From Mycobacteroides chelonae (lineage in GTDB: Bacteria; Actinomycetota; Actinomycetes; Mycobacteriales; Mycobacteriaceae): 64,000 bases of DNA. The position numbers and the translations under genes are program-made. This document shows, piece by piece, positions 26,942 through 36,764 of the stretch. The notes below the pieces were generated by a model. It saw nothing but the letters and a program-made list of their open reading frames with translations. It had not been told where the DNA came from and searched no databases. The first letter of the stretch is position 1, and every line of letters starts with the position of its first letter. The stretch is taken from contig JACHLF010000001.1 of assembly GCA_014204435.1 (NCBI GenBank), positions 372,001-436,000 of the forward strand, given 5' to 3'.

Positions 26942-27949
26942 ATGAACCGATACGTCAAGCGTGGATCGGTCGGGGTTTCGATTTTCGCGGTCGCGGCGGC
27001 GGCCGCCGCAGTACTCGCCACCCACACGGAGACCTCGGCAGTGGCCCGGGCGGCGGGCTGTCCGGATGTGGACGTGTCCTTCGCGCGCGGGACCAACGAC
27101 TCGCCCGGCTTGGGAGATGTGGGCCAGGTGTTCACCGACGAGCTCACCGGCCGGCTCGCGGGCAAGGCCGTGGACGTTTACGCGGTCAACTATCCGGCCA
27201 GCTTCGACTGGGTCCGCGCCGGTGACGGTGCCAACGACATGAGCTACCACGTGCAAGAGGTGGCGCGAAACTGCCCGAACACCCAGTTCGTGCTCGGTGG
27301 TTTCTCTCAGGGCGCTGCCGTCGTAGATGTCCTGTTCGGCAAGAACGGGACGGGGCTCACCTTCAACAACCCGCTACCGGCCGATCTTGAAAAGCGTGTC
27401 GCGGCAATCGTTTTGATCGGAAACCCAAAGAATTGGCAGGTCGCCGGGATGAATCTCGACCTGGCGATCAGGGACGACCTGCGCAGCAGGATCATCGACA
27501 TCTGCAATCCCGGCGACGGCATCTGCGATCCGAACGGTGGCGGTCTGGGCCCCCACATGCAGTACAAATCGGACGGGTCGGCCGATCGGGCGGCCGATTT
27601 CGTGGTCAACCAACTGACCGCGGTTGCCGCCAGCAGCGCCGCGGTCGCGTCGAGCACGTCCACCAGCGCCTCGGGTGCCCCGGCCTCGACATCCAAGAGT
27701 GCCAATCCGTTGAGCGGGACGACGACACCTCCCGCCATAACCCCGGCACCCCCCTCGACGGCCGCACCGTCCTGGTCCACGCCGGTAGCGGCTTCGACGT
27801 CCCGAAAGGCGCCGGCGTGGATGATGCCCGGCGGTGCACCGGTCGCCGACGCTCCGGCCGTGGTGGCCTCGACGAGTACCGTCCCCGTCCCCGCCCCCGA
27901 CCCGGCTAGGCACGGGCCGCCACCGGGCCCGGCCGCGGGCGATCAGTAA
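26942..27949 (+). CDS. Secreted cutinase-like serine esterase with Pro/Ser/Thr-rich tail
   Basis: A 335-residue exported protein. A signal peptide covers about residues 1-38 and is followed by the cutinase family start CPDVDVSFARGTNDSPGLGDVG. The nucleophile is Ser122 in GGFSQGAAVVD, the Asp is in DICNPGDGICDP and the His in GPHMQY. After about residue 225 comes a roughly 110-residue low-complexity tail rich in Ser, Thr, Pro and Ala, suggesting a surface-exposed or wall-spanning linker. Related mycobacterial proteins are esterases, lipases or phospholipases. It is followed after six bases by a transporter gene. Confidence 0.88.
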   Translation: MNRYVKRGSVGVSIFAVAAAAAAVLATHTETSAVARAAGCPDVDVSFARGTNDSPGLGDVGQVFTDELTGRLAGKAVDVYAVNYPASFDWVRAGDGANDMSYHVQEVARNCPNTQFVLGGFSQGAAVVDVLFGKNGTGLTFNNPLPADLEKRVAAIVLIGNPKNWQVAGMNLDLAIRDDLRSRIIDICNPGDGICDPNGGGLGPHMQYKSDGSADRAADFVVNQLTAVAASSAAVASSTSTSASGAPASTSKSANPLSGTTTPPAITPAPPSTAAPSWSTPVAASTSRKAPAWMMPGGAPVADAPAVVASTSTVPVPAPDPARHGPPPGPAAGDQ

Positions 27950-27955
27950 GCCTGC

Positions 27956-29302
27956 ATGGCCGTTTCTGCTGCGGGCACCGCAACTCCCTCGGGTCGGGCC
28001 GAAACTCGTCGCGCCATCTGGAACACCATCCGAGGATCGTCCGGCAACCTCGTCGAGTGGTACGACGTCTACGTATACACCGTCTTCGCGATGTACTTCG
28101 AGAAGCAATTCTTCGATCAGGCCGACCAGAATTCGACGGTCTACGTGTACGCGATCTTCGCGGTCACCTTCATCACCCGGCCCCTCGGATCGTGGTTCTT
28201 CGGACGGTTCGCCGACCGGAACGGTCGCCGCGCCGCGCTGACCCTCAGCGTCTCGCTGATGGCGGCCTGCTCGATGGTGATCGCCTTGGTGCCCTCGCGC
28301 TCCAGCATCGGGATGGCCGCGCCGATCGTGCTGATCCTGTGTCGGCTCGTCCAGGGCTTCGCGACGGGCGGAGAGTATGGCACCTCGGCCACTTACATGT
28401 CCGAGGCTGCCACGCGTGAGCGCCGCGGATTTTTCTCCTCGTTCCAGTATGTGACCCTGGTGGGTGGCCATGTGCTCGCCCAGTTCACGTTGCTGATCAT
28501 CCTCACGATCTTCGACACCGGGCAGGTGCACGAATTCGGTTGGCGCATAGCCTTTGCCATCGGTGGTGTGGCCGCGATCGTCGTGTACTGGCTGCGGCGC
28601 ACCATGGATGAATCGCTCAGCGATCAGCAGCTGGCGGCCGTCAGAGCGGGCGACGACACCAGCTCTGGATCGATGCGCGAGCTACTCACCCGATACTGGA
28701 AACCGCTGCTGCTGTGCTTCCTGATCACGATGGGCGGCACCCTGGCGTTCTACACCTACAGCGTCAACGCGCCGGCGATGGTGAAGACCGCCTACAAGGG
28801 CCAGGCCATGACGGCCACGTGGATCAACTTGGCGGGGCTCGTCTTCCTGATGCTGGTGCAGCCCATCGGCGGGATCATCAGCGACAAGGTGGGTCGCAAG
28901 CCGCTGCTGCTGTGGTTCGGCTTCGGGGGACTGGTCTACACGTACTTCCTCATCACCTATCTGCCCCAGACACATTCGCCGATCGTGTCGTTTCTCTTGG
29001 TTGCAGGTGCCTATGTGATCTTGACCGGATACACCTCGATCAACGCGCTGGTGAAGTCCGAGCTGTTCCCGTCGCATGTGCGCGCACTCGGTGTCGGCGT
29101 GGGTTACGCACTGGCGAACTCGGTGTTCGGTGGGACTGCGCCGCTGATCTACCAGGCCCTCAAGGAGCTCGGTCAGGTTCCGCTGTTCATCGGGTACGTC
29201 ATGGTGTGCATCGCGATATCGCTGGTGGTGTACTCGTTCTTCCTCAAGAACAAGTCGGACACCTACCTGGACCGCGAGCAGGGCTCGGCGTTCAACCGGT
29301 AA
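27956..29302 (+). CDS. MFS transporter of the metabolite:H+ symporter (KgtP-like) family
   Basis: A 448-residue, twelve-helix transporter. GSSGNLVEWYDVYVYTVFA at the first helix, FGRFADRNGRRAALTLSV after helix 2 and RLVQGFATGGEYGTSATYMSEAATRERRG are the classic motifs of the MHS family (alpha-ketoglutarate, proline/betaine and shikimate permeases). The dicarboxylate type is most likely by overall similarity, but the substrate cannot be fixed by eye. It lies six bases after the cutinase-like gene and may be cotranscribed. It ends about 95 bases upstream of the rplN promoter-like element. Confidence 0.85.
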   Translation: MAVSAAGTATPSGRAETRRAIWNTIRGSSGNLVEWYDVYVYTVFAMYFEKQFFDQADQNSTVYVYAIFAVTFITRPLGSWFFGRFADRNGRRAALTLSVSLMAACSMVIALVPSRSSIGMAAPIVLILCRLVQGFATGGEYGTSATYMSEAATRERRGFFSSFQYVTLVGGHVLAQFTLLIILTIFDTGQVHEFGWRIAFAIGGVAAIVVYWLRRTMDESLSDQQLAAVRAGDDTSSGSMRELLTRYWKPLLLCFLITMGGTLAFYTYSVNAPAMVKTAYKGQAMTATWINLAGLVFLMLVQPIGGIISDKVGRKPLLLWFGFGGLVYTYFLITYLPQTHSPIVSFLLVAGAYVILTGYTSINALVKSELFPSHVRALGVGVGYALANSVFGGTAPLIYQALKELGQVPLFIGYVMVCIAISLVVYSFFLKNKSDTYLDREQGSAFNR

Positions 29303-29380
29303 CCCTCGTCGACACGCCCGTTCGTGGCGGACATGTGCGATACGAAACTGCCACTAGGCGGCGTGTCGGCGGGGAGGGGA

Positions 29381-29434
29381 CCGCCCTAGCGCGCAATTTG
29401 TATCCGACCTGCGGGTTCGCCTACACTAGGGCGG
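29381..29434 (+). promoter_or_regulatory. rplN operon promoter inside an inverted repeat
   Basis: TTGTAT (29398-29403), an 18-base spacer and TACACT (29422-29427) form a promoter-like pair. The whole is bracketed by CCGCCCTAG (29381-29389) and its exact complement CTAGGGCGG (29426-29434), whose right arm overlaps the -10 end. The leader to the rplN GTG is about 150 bases. The repeat could be an operator or chance; the promoter is plausible but unverified. Confidence 0.5.
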
Positions 29435-29584
29435 TTGTCTTGTGGGTGCTTGGCGCCCCGGGGCGGGTAGGCATTCCCACCTGGTGAAAACCCGGGTATG
29501 ACGCGTGCCCGGGAGACAACATGACCGCGTGCGTCGGGTCGGAATCCGCCGCACATCCACTTCCAGGTCACGTAGGAGAGACCA

Positions 29585-29953
29585 GTGATTCAGCAGGAGT
29601 CACGGCTGAAGGTCGCCGACAACACCGGTGCCAAGGAGATCTTGTGCATCCGTGTGCTCGGTGGCTCGTCGCGACGCTATGCCGGGATCGGGGACATTAT
29701 TGTGGCGACCGTCAAGGACGCCATCCCCGGAGGCACCGTCAAGCGTGGTGACGTCGTCAAGGCCGTCGTAGTCCGCACCGTCAAAGAGCGTCGCCGCCCG
29801 GATGGCAGCTACATCAAGTTCGACGAGAACGCCGCCGTCATCATCAAGGCCGACAATGACCCGCGTGGTACCCGCATCTTCGGGCCCGTCGGTCGTGAGC
29901 TTCGCGACAAGAAGTTCATGAAGATCGTTTCGCTCGCACCGGAGGTGCTGTAA
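29585..29953 (+). CDS. rplN: 50S ribosomal protein L14
   Basis: A 122-residue L14 at the subunit interface. [27 protein letters not shown] at the start and [28 protein letters not shown] at the end are diagnostic. GTG start at 29585, after GTAGGAGAGACCA. First gene of the first half of the spc operon. Confidence 0.98.
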   Translation: MIQQESRLKVADNTGAKEILCIRVLGGSSRRYAGIGDIIVATVKDAIPGGTVKRGDVVKAVVVRTVKERRRPDGSYIKFDENAAVIIKADNDPRGTRIFGPVGRELRDKKFMKIVSLAPEVL

Positions 29954-30271
29954 ATGAAGGTGCACAAGGGCGACACCGTTCTCGTCATCGCCGGTAAGGA
30001 CAAGGGCGCCAAGGGCAAGGTCATCGCGGCCTACCCCGAGCGCAGCCGTGTCCTCGTCGAGGGCGTCAACCGGATCAAGAAGCACACCCCCCAGTCGGCC
30101 AATGAGCGCGGCGCGTCCTCCGGCGGCATCGTGACGCAGGAGGCTCCCATCCACGTCTCGAACGTGATGGTGATCGACTCCGACGGCAAGCCGACCCGCA
30201 TCGGCTACCGCGTCGACGAAGAGACCGGCAAGAAGGTCCGAATCTCCCGCCGCAACGGGAAGGACATCTGA
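29954..30271 (+). CDS. rplX: 50S ribosomal protein L24
   Basis: A 105-residue L24, an assembly initiator. The KOW motif [24 protein letters not shown] is at the N-terminus. The ATG directly follows the rplN TAA with no gap; the TGA overlaps the rplE ATG by one base. Confidence 0.98.
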   Translation: MKVHKGDTVLVIAGKDKGAKGKVIAAYPERSRVLVEGVNRIKKHTPQSANERGASSGGIVTQEAPIHVSNVMVIDSDGKPTRIGYRVDEETGKKVRISRRNGKDI

Positions 30272-30852
30272 TGACCACCACTGAAAACGCTCAGCCCCGT
30301 CTGAAGACTCGCTACCTCGAGGAGATCAAGACCGCGCTGAACGACGAGTTCAAGTACGCCAACGTGATGCAGATCCCGGGCGTCGTGAAGGTCGTCGTCA
30401 ACATGGGTGTCGGCGACGCAGCCCGTGACGCCAAGCTCATCAACGGCGCCGTCACCGATCTGGCCGCGATCACCGGCCAGAAGCCGGAGATCCGCAAGGC
30501 CCGCAAGTCCATCGCACAGTTCAAGCTGCGTGAAGGCATGCCGATCGGTGCCCGCGTCACGCTGCGGGGTGACCGCATGTGGGAGTTCCTGGACCGCCTC
30601 GTGTCCATCGCACTGCCGCGTATCCGCGACTTCCGCGGCCTGTCGCCCAAGCAGTTCGACGGCAAGGGCAACTACACTTTCGGTCTCACCGAGCAGTCGA
30701 TGTTCCACGAGATCGACGTGGACTCCATTGACCGCCCGCGGGGCATGGACATCACCGTCGTCACCTCGGCGACCACCGACGACGAGGGGCGGGCGCTGCT
30801 GCGGCAACTCGGTTTCCCCTTCAAAGAACTTGAGCAGGGAGCGAAGAAGTAA
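30271..30852 (+). CDS. rplE: 50S ribosomal protein L5
   Basis: A 193-residue L5 that binds 5S r[54 protein letters not shown] and [27 protein letters not shown] are diagnostic. One-base overlaps with rplX upstream and with rpsN downstream (TAATG). Confidence 0.98.
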   Translation: MTTTENAQPRLKTRYLEEIKTALNDEFKYANVMQIPGVVKVVVNMGVGDAARDAKLINGAVTDLAAITGQKPEIRKARKSIAQFKLREGMPIGARVTLRGDRMWEFLDRLVSIALPRIRDFRGLSPKQFDGKGNYTFGLTEQSMFHEIDVDSIDRPRGMDITVVTSATTDDEGRALLRQLGFPFKELEQGAKK

Positions 30853-31037
30853 TGGCGAAGACTGCGCTGGTCAATAAGGCCAACAAGAAGCCCAAGTTCG
30901 CGGTGCGCGCGTACACCCGGTGCAACCGGTGTGGACGCCCGCACGCCGTGTTCCGCAAGTTCGGCCTGTGCCGAATCTGCTTGCGGGAGATGGCGCATGC
31001 CGGCGAGTTGCCAGGCATCCGCAAGAGCAGCTGGTAA
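30852..31037 (+). CDS. rpsN: 30S ribosomal protein S14, zinc-binding type
   Basis: A 61-residue S14 of the zinc type: the two CxxC pairs in RCNRCGRP and LCRICLREM are intact. Mycobacteria usually also have a zinc-free paralogue elsewhere for zinc starvation. In the standard spc order rpsH should follow at once; here a terminator and about 5.3 kb of other genes intervene. Confidence 0.98.
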   Translation: MAKTALVNKANKKPKFAVRAYTRCNRCGRPHAVFRKFGLCRICLREMAHAGELPGIRKSSW

Positions 31038-31046
31038 ATCTCTGAC

Positions 31047-31081
31047 CAATAGGCCGGGACTCGACGAGTCCCGGCCTATTG
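31047..31081 (+). terminator. Terminator after rpsN, splitting the spc operon
   Basis: CAATAGGCCGGGACTCG (31047-31063) and CGAGTCCCGGCCTATTG (31065-31081) are exact complements around one base; the real loop would be a few bases. It starts nine bases after the rpsN stop. This ends rplN-rplX-rplE-rpsN as a complete unit. Confidence 0.87.
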
Positions 31082-31144
31082 CTGTCTGGTCACCCGTTGG
31101 GTGCCATGGCCATTACGCTTGCGCCCGTGCCCCAGAAGCGTGAC

Positions 31145-32662
31145 ATGACGCGCCTGCTGTTGGTTGTGCTGGTTTTGCTCGCGGCGGTCATTGCGTGCAG
31201 TCCCACCACCGCTGCGGATCCAACGATCGTCAACACCCGTGCGGGCGCGGTGCGCGGGCACATCGACGACGAAGTGCGGGTGTTCACCGGCATTCCCTAT
31301 GCGGCACCGCCGATTGGTCCGCGACGATTCACCGAGCCCGCGCCCGTATCGGCGTGGACGGATACCCGCGACGCGACGGGCCCCGGAGTCGAATGCCCGC
31401 AGCCCGGACACGAAAGCGATTTGACGCAGACCGAGGACTGCCTGGTTCTCAATGTGACCGTGCCCCGCCACACCCAGGGGAAGGTACCGGTGCTGGTGTG
31501 GATCCACGGTGGCGCCTTCATCGCGGGAAACGGTTCGGGCTACGACGCGCGAAAGCTGGCTGCGCAGGGCGGAATTGCCGTCGTCACCATCAACTATCGA
31601 CTGGGGACCTTGGGGTTCCTGGCCTCCTTGGGTCTGTCCGATGTGATCGGCAACTATGGATTGCTGGATCAGGAGGCGGCGCTGCGTTGGGTGCGCGACA
31701 ACATCGCCGACTTCGGCGGCGATCCCGGGCGGGTCACCATCGGCGGCCAATCTGCCGGAGGGGTTTCGGTATGCGATCTGATGACGGCACCCAAGGCCGC
31801 CGGACTGTTCCGCTCTGCCATCATGGAGAGCGCTCCCTGCCAGGCGCAGGCCGCCGTCTCCTCGGCCGCGCGCGACAGTGCGGCCTATGCCGCCGATGTG
31901 GGTTGCCCCGCCGGAAGCGGCAACGCCGCCTGCTTGCGCGCGTTACCGGTTGACGCACTGCGGGATTCTCCGCAATTCACCGGCATCGGCCTGCCGGTAA
32001 GCCCGGTGACGGGCACACCCGAGCTGCCGATGCCACCGTTGGATGCGTTCACCAGTGGCTTTTCGTCCCCGGTGCCCGTGCTCATCGGCAGTACTGCCAA
32101 CGAGGCCACGGTATTCGAGGCCCAGCAGTATCAGGGCAAGCCCACGCCTGGCACCGCCGAGGACTATCAGAGCGTGCTCGAAGGCAAGTACGGGGAGCGG
32201 GCCACCGAACTTGGGCGGCGGTACCCGCTGTCGGCGTTCGGCGGGAACGTGCTCGCCGCGCTCGCGGCCATCGACACCGACAACAGCTACGCGTGCCCGA
32301 CCCTGGGCATGGCCGAAGCGTTGGCCCGTCGGTCTGCGGTGTACGCGTACGAATTCGCCGATCCCGCAGCACCGGTGGAACGGCAGTATCAGGGCGCACC
32401 ATTGCCACTGGGGGCCTCGCACGGCTCCGAGTTGGGATACCTGTTCGACATGTCCAAGCCGCTGAACCAGGAATCGGCAGCGTTGTCCGCGCAGATGATC
32501 GCGTACTGGTCGCAGTTCGTGAAGACCGGGGATCCCAACGTCGAAGGCCAGCCTGAGTGGCCCAAATATGCACCCGGAGGGGCTTTTCAGCGTCTGGCGC
32601 CACCGATGCCGAAACCGACGGAAGGCTTCGCCGGAACCCATCAGTGCAGGTACTGGCGCTAG
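31145..32662 (+). CDS. Lipoprotein type-B carboxylesterase
   Basis: A 505-residue carboxylesterase/lipase (type-B, cholinesterase-like). A short signal sequence MTRLLLVVLVLLAAVIACSP has a lipobox (VIAC), so it should be a membrane-anchored lipoprotein. VLVWIHGGAFIAGNGSGYD gives the oxyanion hole, GGQSAGG the nucleophile Ser, SNEATVFE-type NEATVFEAQQY the acid region, and GASHGSELGYLF the catalytic His. I start at the ATG at 31145 because only this start puts the signal sequence first. The substrate is unknown; it may act on esters outside the membrane. It lies inside the insertion that separates rpsN from rpsH. Confidence 0.88.
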   Translation: MTRLLLVVLVLLAAVIACSPTTAADPTIVNTRAGAVRGHIDDEVRVFTGIPYAAPPIGPRRFTEPAPVSAWTDTRDATGPGVECPQPGHESDLTQTEDCLVLNVTVPRHTQGKVPVLVWIHGGAFIAGNGSGYDARKLAAQGGIAVVTINYRLGTLGFLASLGLSDVIGNYGLLDQEAALRWVRDNIADFGGDPGRVTIGGQSAGGVSVCDLMTAPKAAGLFRSAIMESAPCQAQAAVSSAARDSAAYAADVGCPAGSGNAACLRALPVDALRDSPQFTGIGLPVSPVTGTPELPMPPLDAFTSGFSSPVPVLIGSTANEATVFEAQQYQGKPTPGTAEDYQSVLEGKYGERATELGRRYPLSAFGGNVLAALAAIDTDNSYACPTLGMAEALARRSAVYAYEFADPAAPVERQYQGAPLPLGASHGSELGYLFDMSKPLNQESAALSAQMIAYWSQFVKTGDPNVEGQPEWPKYAPGGAFQRLAPPMPKPTEGFAGTHQCRYWR

Positions 32663-32710
32663 CCGCTGGTCACGATCACTCTGGATACGCTCGTAATCTA
32701 GACTCGGCCG

Positions 32711-34714
32711 GTGGTTGACCGCCGTCGGGATATTCAAGGTCTGCGAGCGGTCGCCGTTCTCCTGGTCGTCGCGTATCACAGCGGCTTGCCCGTCCCCGGT
32801 GGATTCGTGGGCGTCGACGTCTTTTTCGTCATCTCCGGATTCGTGATCACCCGACTGCTGCTGCGCGAGACCGAGCGAGCCGGGAGCATCGACTTGCGCC
32901 GCTTCTACGCGCGCAGAGTCCGCAGGCTGCTGCCCGCACTTGCCCTGCTGATCGTGGTGGTGCTCCCGATGACGGCGGTTCTTCAAAGCCCGCTGGGCTC
33001 GATGCAGGTCGCGGCCCGGACAGCGGCCGCGGCGGCCTTGTTCGTCTCGAACGCGGTGCTGTTCCTGGAGCCCTCCGGATACTTCGCGGCCCCGGCAGCC
33101 ATGAATCCTTTTCTGCACACCTGGTCGCTTGCGGTGGAAGAGCAGTTCTATCTGATCTTTCCGGGTGTGATGGTGCTGGCCGCCTATGTGGCGGTGCGTC
33201 GCCGGGCTGTCACCTTCGTGCTGCTTCTGGTGCTGTCGCTCGTGTCGTTCCTGCTCGCGATCTATCTGACGGCGAGCACCGGTTTCCCATTTCACGCGCA
33301 CAACCCGGCCTTCTCGTTCTACAGCTCGCTTACGCGCGCGTGGGAATTCGGGGTCGGCGCGCTGATCGCGTTGGGTGAGAACCGGATACGCCGATGGGGT
33401 GCGCGCACGGCGCTGCCGCTGGCGGCCCTCGGCGTTGCCGGTGTCGTCTGGGGCGCGTTCGCGATCTCCGCCGCCGACCCTTTCCCGGGATTCAATGCGC
33501 TGATTCCCGTGCTGGGATCCGGGCTCCTGATCATCGCGGGGACGACCTCCTCGCAGCAGCCGGTCGGCTGGGTGTTGTCGTCGGCGCCGATGCAATGGAT
33601 CGGCGATCTTTCCTACAGCTGGTATCTGTGGCATTGGCCGGTGATCGTCTTCGCCAACAACATGGTCGACGCGCGGTATCGGTGGGTGCTGCCCTGCGCG
33701 GGCGTGCTGTCGTTGCTCCCGGCCTGGCTGTCGAAACGCTACGTCGAGGATCCCATTCGCTCCGGGCGCACGCTCGCCGGTCTTCGATCGCCCCGGCTCG
33801 CGGCGATGTCCGTCGGCCTGGCGGTGCTCGTTTCCGTGGTGACCTTTGGTGCCGCGCAGATAGCCACGCCGGAGATCCGTGACGCGCGCGCACAACGAAT
33901 GGCCCACCTGGATGTGGATCGAGGGTGCATCGGCAACATGCCCGACGACGACAAGACCCGCCGGGACTGCCTGTGGCCCGAGGGCGCAGAAGTCGACGCG
34001 CGGTCAGTCGTTCTGGTTGGAGATTCCAATGCCGGACAGTTCGCCGAGGCGCTTGTCCCGGCGTCCGCACAGCAAAACCGGGCGATGGTCCTCGCGACCA
34101 ATGCCGCCTGCCCTTTCGTCGAGCTGGTGCTCGATCCCTCGCCGCCCGGCTGCCTTGACTTCGTGCAGCGCTGGACGCGTGCTCTTGCCGATATCCGGCC
34201 AGGTTTGGTGGTGATCGCCTCGGCATCGAGCGACTATTTCTTGGCCGATCAACACGTCAGGTTCCGCCTGCCGCAGAGTGAGTCCTGGGTTGGCGATGAT
34301 GCCGGCAGGGCTCGCGTGTGGGAACAGGGGATGGGTGCGGTGCTCCAGAGGTTGGCGGCCGCGGGAGTCCCGGTTGTCGTCGTGCGCACCCTGCCGCATT
34401 TCGTGAACTGGGACCTGTACAAATGCCCGGGTTATCAGGTCTGGATGTCGCCGTCTCGGTGCGGTCGCTCCGCGGCATTGGCGGAAATTCGGCGGTACCA
34501 ACAACCGGTCGCCGAGGCCGAACAGCACGCCGCTGACGGCCTCCGCGGCGTGTCCACCGTCGACCTGAGTCCGGTGATCTGTCCCGACGGCCTATGCCGC
34601 ACGAATATCGGATCCCGATGGGTGGCGCGCGACGGTGGGCACATCACCGTGGGCGAATCGCAACGGCTGCAGCCGGAATTCACGCGTCTCATCGCTGAGC
34701 ACGCCCGCCCATGA
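32711..34714 (+). CDS. Membrane O-acyltransferase with C-terminal SGNH domain (OafA/YrhL type)
   Basis: A 667-residue protein with two parts. Residues 1 to about 370 form the acyltransferase-3 membrane domain, with DIQGLRAVAVLLVVAYHSG, FFVISGFVITRLLLRE and the conserved HTWSLAVEEQFYLIFP. After an outer-membrane-side linker the C-terminal part is an SGNH hydrolase-like domain with VVLVGDSNAGQFAEAL and the C-terminal DGGHITVGES Asp/His pair. Such proteins move acetyl or longer acyl groups onto cell-surface sugars or glycolipids; M. tuberculosis has several. The start is GTG 32711. The acceptor is unknown. Confidence 0.9.
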   Translation: MVDRRRDIQGLRAVAVLLVVAYHSGLPVPGGFVGVDVFFVISGFVITRLLLRETERAGSIDLRRFYARRVRRLLPALALLIVVVLPMTAVLQSPLGSMQVAARTAAAAALFVSNAVLFLEPSGYFAAPAAMNPFLHTWSLAVEEQFYLIFPGVMVLAAYVAVRRRAVTFVLLLVLSLVSFLLAIYLTASTGFPFHAHNPAFSFYSSLTRAWEFGVGALIALGENRIRRWGARTALPLAALGVAGVVWGAFAISAADPFPGFNALIPVLGSGLLIIAGTTSSQQPVGWVLSSAPMQWIGDLSYSWYLWHWPVIVFANNMVDARYRWVLPCAGVLSLLPAWLSKRYVEDPIRSGRTLAGLRSPRLAAMSVGLAVLVSVVTFGAAQIATPEIRDARAQRMAHLDVDRGCIGNMPDDDKTRRDCLWPEGAEVDARSVVLVGDSNAGQFAEALVPASAQQNRAMVLATNAACPFVELVLDPSPPGCLDFVQRWTRALADIRPGLVVIASASSDYFLADQHVRFRLPQSESWVGDDAGRARVWEQGMGAVLQRLAAAGVPVVVVRTLPHFVNWDLYKCPGYQVWMSPSRCGRSAALAEIRRYQQPVAEAEQHAADGLRGVSTVDLSPVICPDGLCRTNIGSRWVARDGGHITVGESQRLQPEFTRLIAEHARP

Positions 34715-35071
34715 GTCGGGCCGGCATGGCGTGCGTCCCCTGCTCGGCCGCCTCCAGAGTGACGCCACAGTCCGTGATCAGCAACCATCAATGCTGTGCC
34801 AGGGGGCTTCTGCGGTCCCGTGTACGCGGCCATTGTGATTCTCGCCAGCATGGTTCGGCACTTTGCTGGAGGCGTGGCGGGTGCGAGAGTTGGTGGTGCA
34901 GTGTGTTGTGCATCGCTTAATAGTTGGCTGATTTAGCGGTAGGTGTGGCGCTGGTATACCTTGGTGAAGCCGCATTGCTGATGTTCCGGCAGTGGCTCGA
35001 CAAACTCGCTGATCTGGAGGGTTGGGTAGCGAGAGATGTCGAAGAAATCATGTCTGAGCAAATTATGACGA
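34715..35071. other. Intergenic stretch without a recognisable gene
   Basis: 357 bases between the acyltransferase and the small secreted protein gene. The second half is less GC-rich than the flanks and has only short, unconvincing open frames on either strand. I see no insertion-sequence ends, RNA gene or clear hairpin. It may hold the promoter of the 35072 gene or decayed sequence. Confidence 0.5.
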
Positions 35072-35611
35072 ATGGACACACCGATGCAGGTCTCGCAGGG
35101 TCGACGAGAAATCACCAAGGCGCGGTTGCGCGCAACCGGAGGGGCAGCGCTTGCAGCGTTGGCTCTCGTGGCACTTCCGGGTGTGGCCAGTGCCGACTCC
35201 GAGGTGCTGCAGTCCACTGATCAGCTCGGCTTGCGCTTCGAGAAGAGCAGCACGCCCCAGCCCGAAGGGGCCACCACCACCGTGACGGTGCGCACCGGCG
35301 ACGGCAAGGTCGTGCAGACGATCTCCGAGCCGTTCAAGGGCTGGCTCGGCAACGCCAAGGTCGAGTTGCTCGATATCGACCAGGACGGACGCGACGATCT
35401 GCTGGTTCAGGTCGATGCGCGTGTGAAGGACGGGAAATGGGCCATCTGGCACGCCGTGGGCACCAACCCCAAGTTGTCGCGCGTCGGTGTGGTCGACGGG
35501 CATCCTGAGAGCGCCGGACCGGGCCTGATCCGGACCGAGACCGAAGAGGGCACGTTCTTCTACACCGTCGATGGCAACGCGCTGGCCACCGCTCCCGCAC
35601 CCGCTGCCTGA
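35072..35611 (+). CDS. Small secreted protein with a FG-GAP/VCBS-like repeat
   Basis: A 179-residue protein with a signal peptide (about residues 1-41, ending VALPGVASA before DSEVLQ). The mature part contains AKVELLDIDQDGRDDLLVQVDARV, a calcium-loop-like DxDxDGxDD segment seen in FG-GAP/VCBS beta-propeller repeats. The same kind of segment occurs in the two lipoproteins at 40052 and 40863 (LADLDRDGRDELVVVDN and LQDLDQDKREELLVVRA), so the three belong to one family. Two ATGs are possible (35072 and 35084); the signal peptide works from either. Function unknown. Confidence 0.75.
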   Translation: MDTPMQVSQGRREITKARLRATGGAALAALALVALPGVASADSEVLQSTDQLGLRFEKSSTPQPEGATTTVTVRTGDGKVVQTISEPFKGWLGNAKVELLDIDQDGRDDLLVQVDARVKDGKWAIWHAVGTNPKLSRVGVVDGHPESAGPGLIRTETEEGTFFYTVDGNALATAPAPAA

Positions 35612-35666
35612 CCACTGCGTCTTATGCCGCGTTGTTAGCCAAATATGCTGCGGTGCACCCTATTAG

Positions 35667-36080
<414 letters not shown>

Positions 36081-36097
36081 GCTCGATCGTCGCCGAT

Positions 36098-36126
36098 TTG
36101 GTCCGTACGTCCAGCTCACCTACACT
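36098..36126 (+). promoter_or_regulatory. Candidate promoter of the rpsH-rplO unit
   Basis: TTGGTC (36098-36103), a 17-base spacer and TACACT (36121-36126). It resembles the elements before rpsJ, rplN and infA. It lies between the GDH remnant and rpsH and would allow the second half of the spc operon to be transcribed on its own with a leader of about 210 bases. A small dyad, CTGACCG-AACC-CGGTCAG (36213-36230), lies in that leader. Confidence 0.55.
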
Positions 36127-36344
36127 TGACCGGTTGCCTGGGCTGTGTATCGCCTATGGCCGGTCGACATGTGCTTTCGGGTTCTCGGAACAGCACTGCC
36201 GATGCACGACCCCTGACCGAACCCGGTCAGATACGGAAGATCACTTCGCAGTAGGCCCACGATGTGATGTACCAGGCCCTTGACGGGAACCGGTACGAGC
36301 ATGCTGCATGGGAACCGCGGCGAGAAAGGTTGATGGACTCTGTC

Positions 36345-36743
36345 ATGACCATGACTGATCCGATCGCAGACTTTCTGACACGTCTGCGCAATGCCAATTC
36401 GGCATACCACGATGAGGTGACCCTGCCGCACTCGAAGATCAAGGCCAACATCGCCGAGATCCTCAAGCGCGAGGGCTACATCACCGATTACCGCACCGAG
36501 GACGCCCGCGTGGGCAAGAGCCTGGTTGTTTCGCTCAAGTACGGCCCTAGCCGTGAGCGCAGCATCGCCGGTTTGCGCCGCGTGTCGAAGCCCGGTCTGC
36601 GTGTGTACGCAAAATCCACCAATCTGCCCAAGGTTCTCGGCGGCCTCGGCGTGGCGATCATCTCCACGTCCACCGGCCTGCTGACGGACCGCCAGGCGGC
36701 CAGACAAGGCGTGGGCGGCGAAGTCCTCGCGTTCGTCTGGTAG
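36345..36743 (+). CDS. rpsH: 30S ribosomal protein S8
   Basis: A 132-residue S8, a primary 16S rRNA binder and regulator of the spc operon in some bacteria. [25 protein letters not shown] and the C-terminal [26 protein letters not shown] are conserved. The start is the ATG at 36345; upstream codons in the same frame belong to the leader. First gene of the restarted spc operon. Confidence 0.97.
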   Translation: MTMTDPIADFLTRLRNANSAYHDEVTLPHSKIKANIAEILKREGYITDYRTEDARVGKSLVVSLKYGPSRERSIAGLRRVSKPGLRVYAKSTNLPKVLGGLGVAIISTSTGLLTDRQAARQGVGGEVLAFVW

Positions 36744-36764
36744 CGGGACAGGAAGCATAAGACT

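Noticed and set aside
31943..33907. 654-codon open frame on the minus strand opposite the esterase and acyltransferase genes
   Set aside because: Rich in Arg, His, Gln and Gly with no domain pattern; it is the GC-rich shadow of two clearly coding plus-strand genes.
34924..35220. 98-codon frame overlapping the start of the small secreted protein gene
   Set aside because: Its second half is the out-of-frame reading of a good signal peptide, and its first half has no ribosome site or similarity I recognise.
36213..36230. CTGACCG-AACC-CGGTCAG dyad in the rpsH leader as a terminator
   Set aside because: Only seven pairs, no T-rich tail, and it lies between promoter and gene; at most a minor leader stem.
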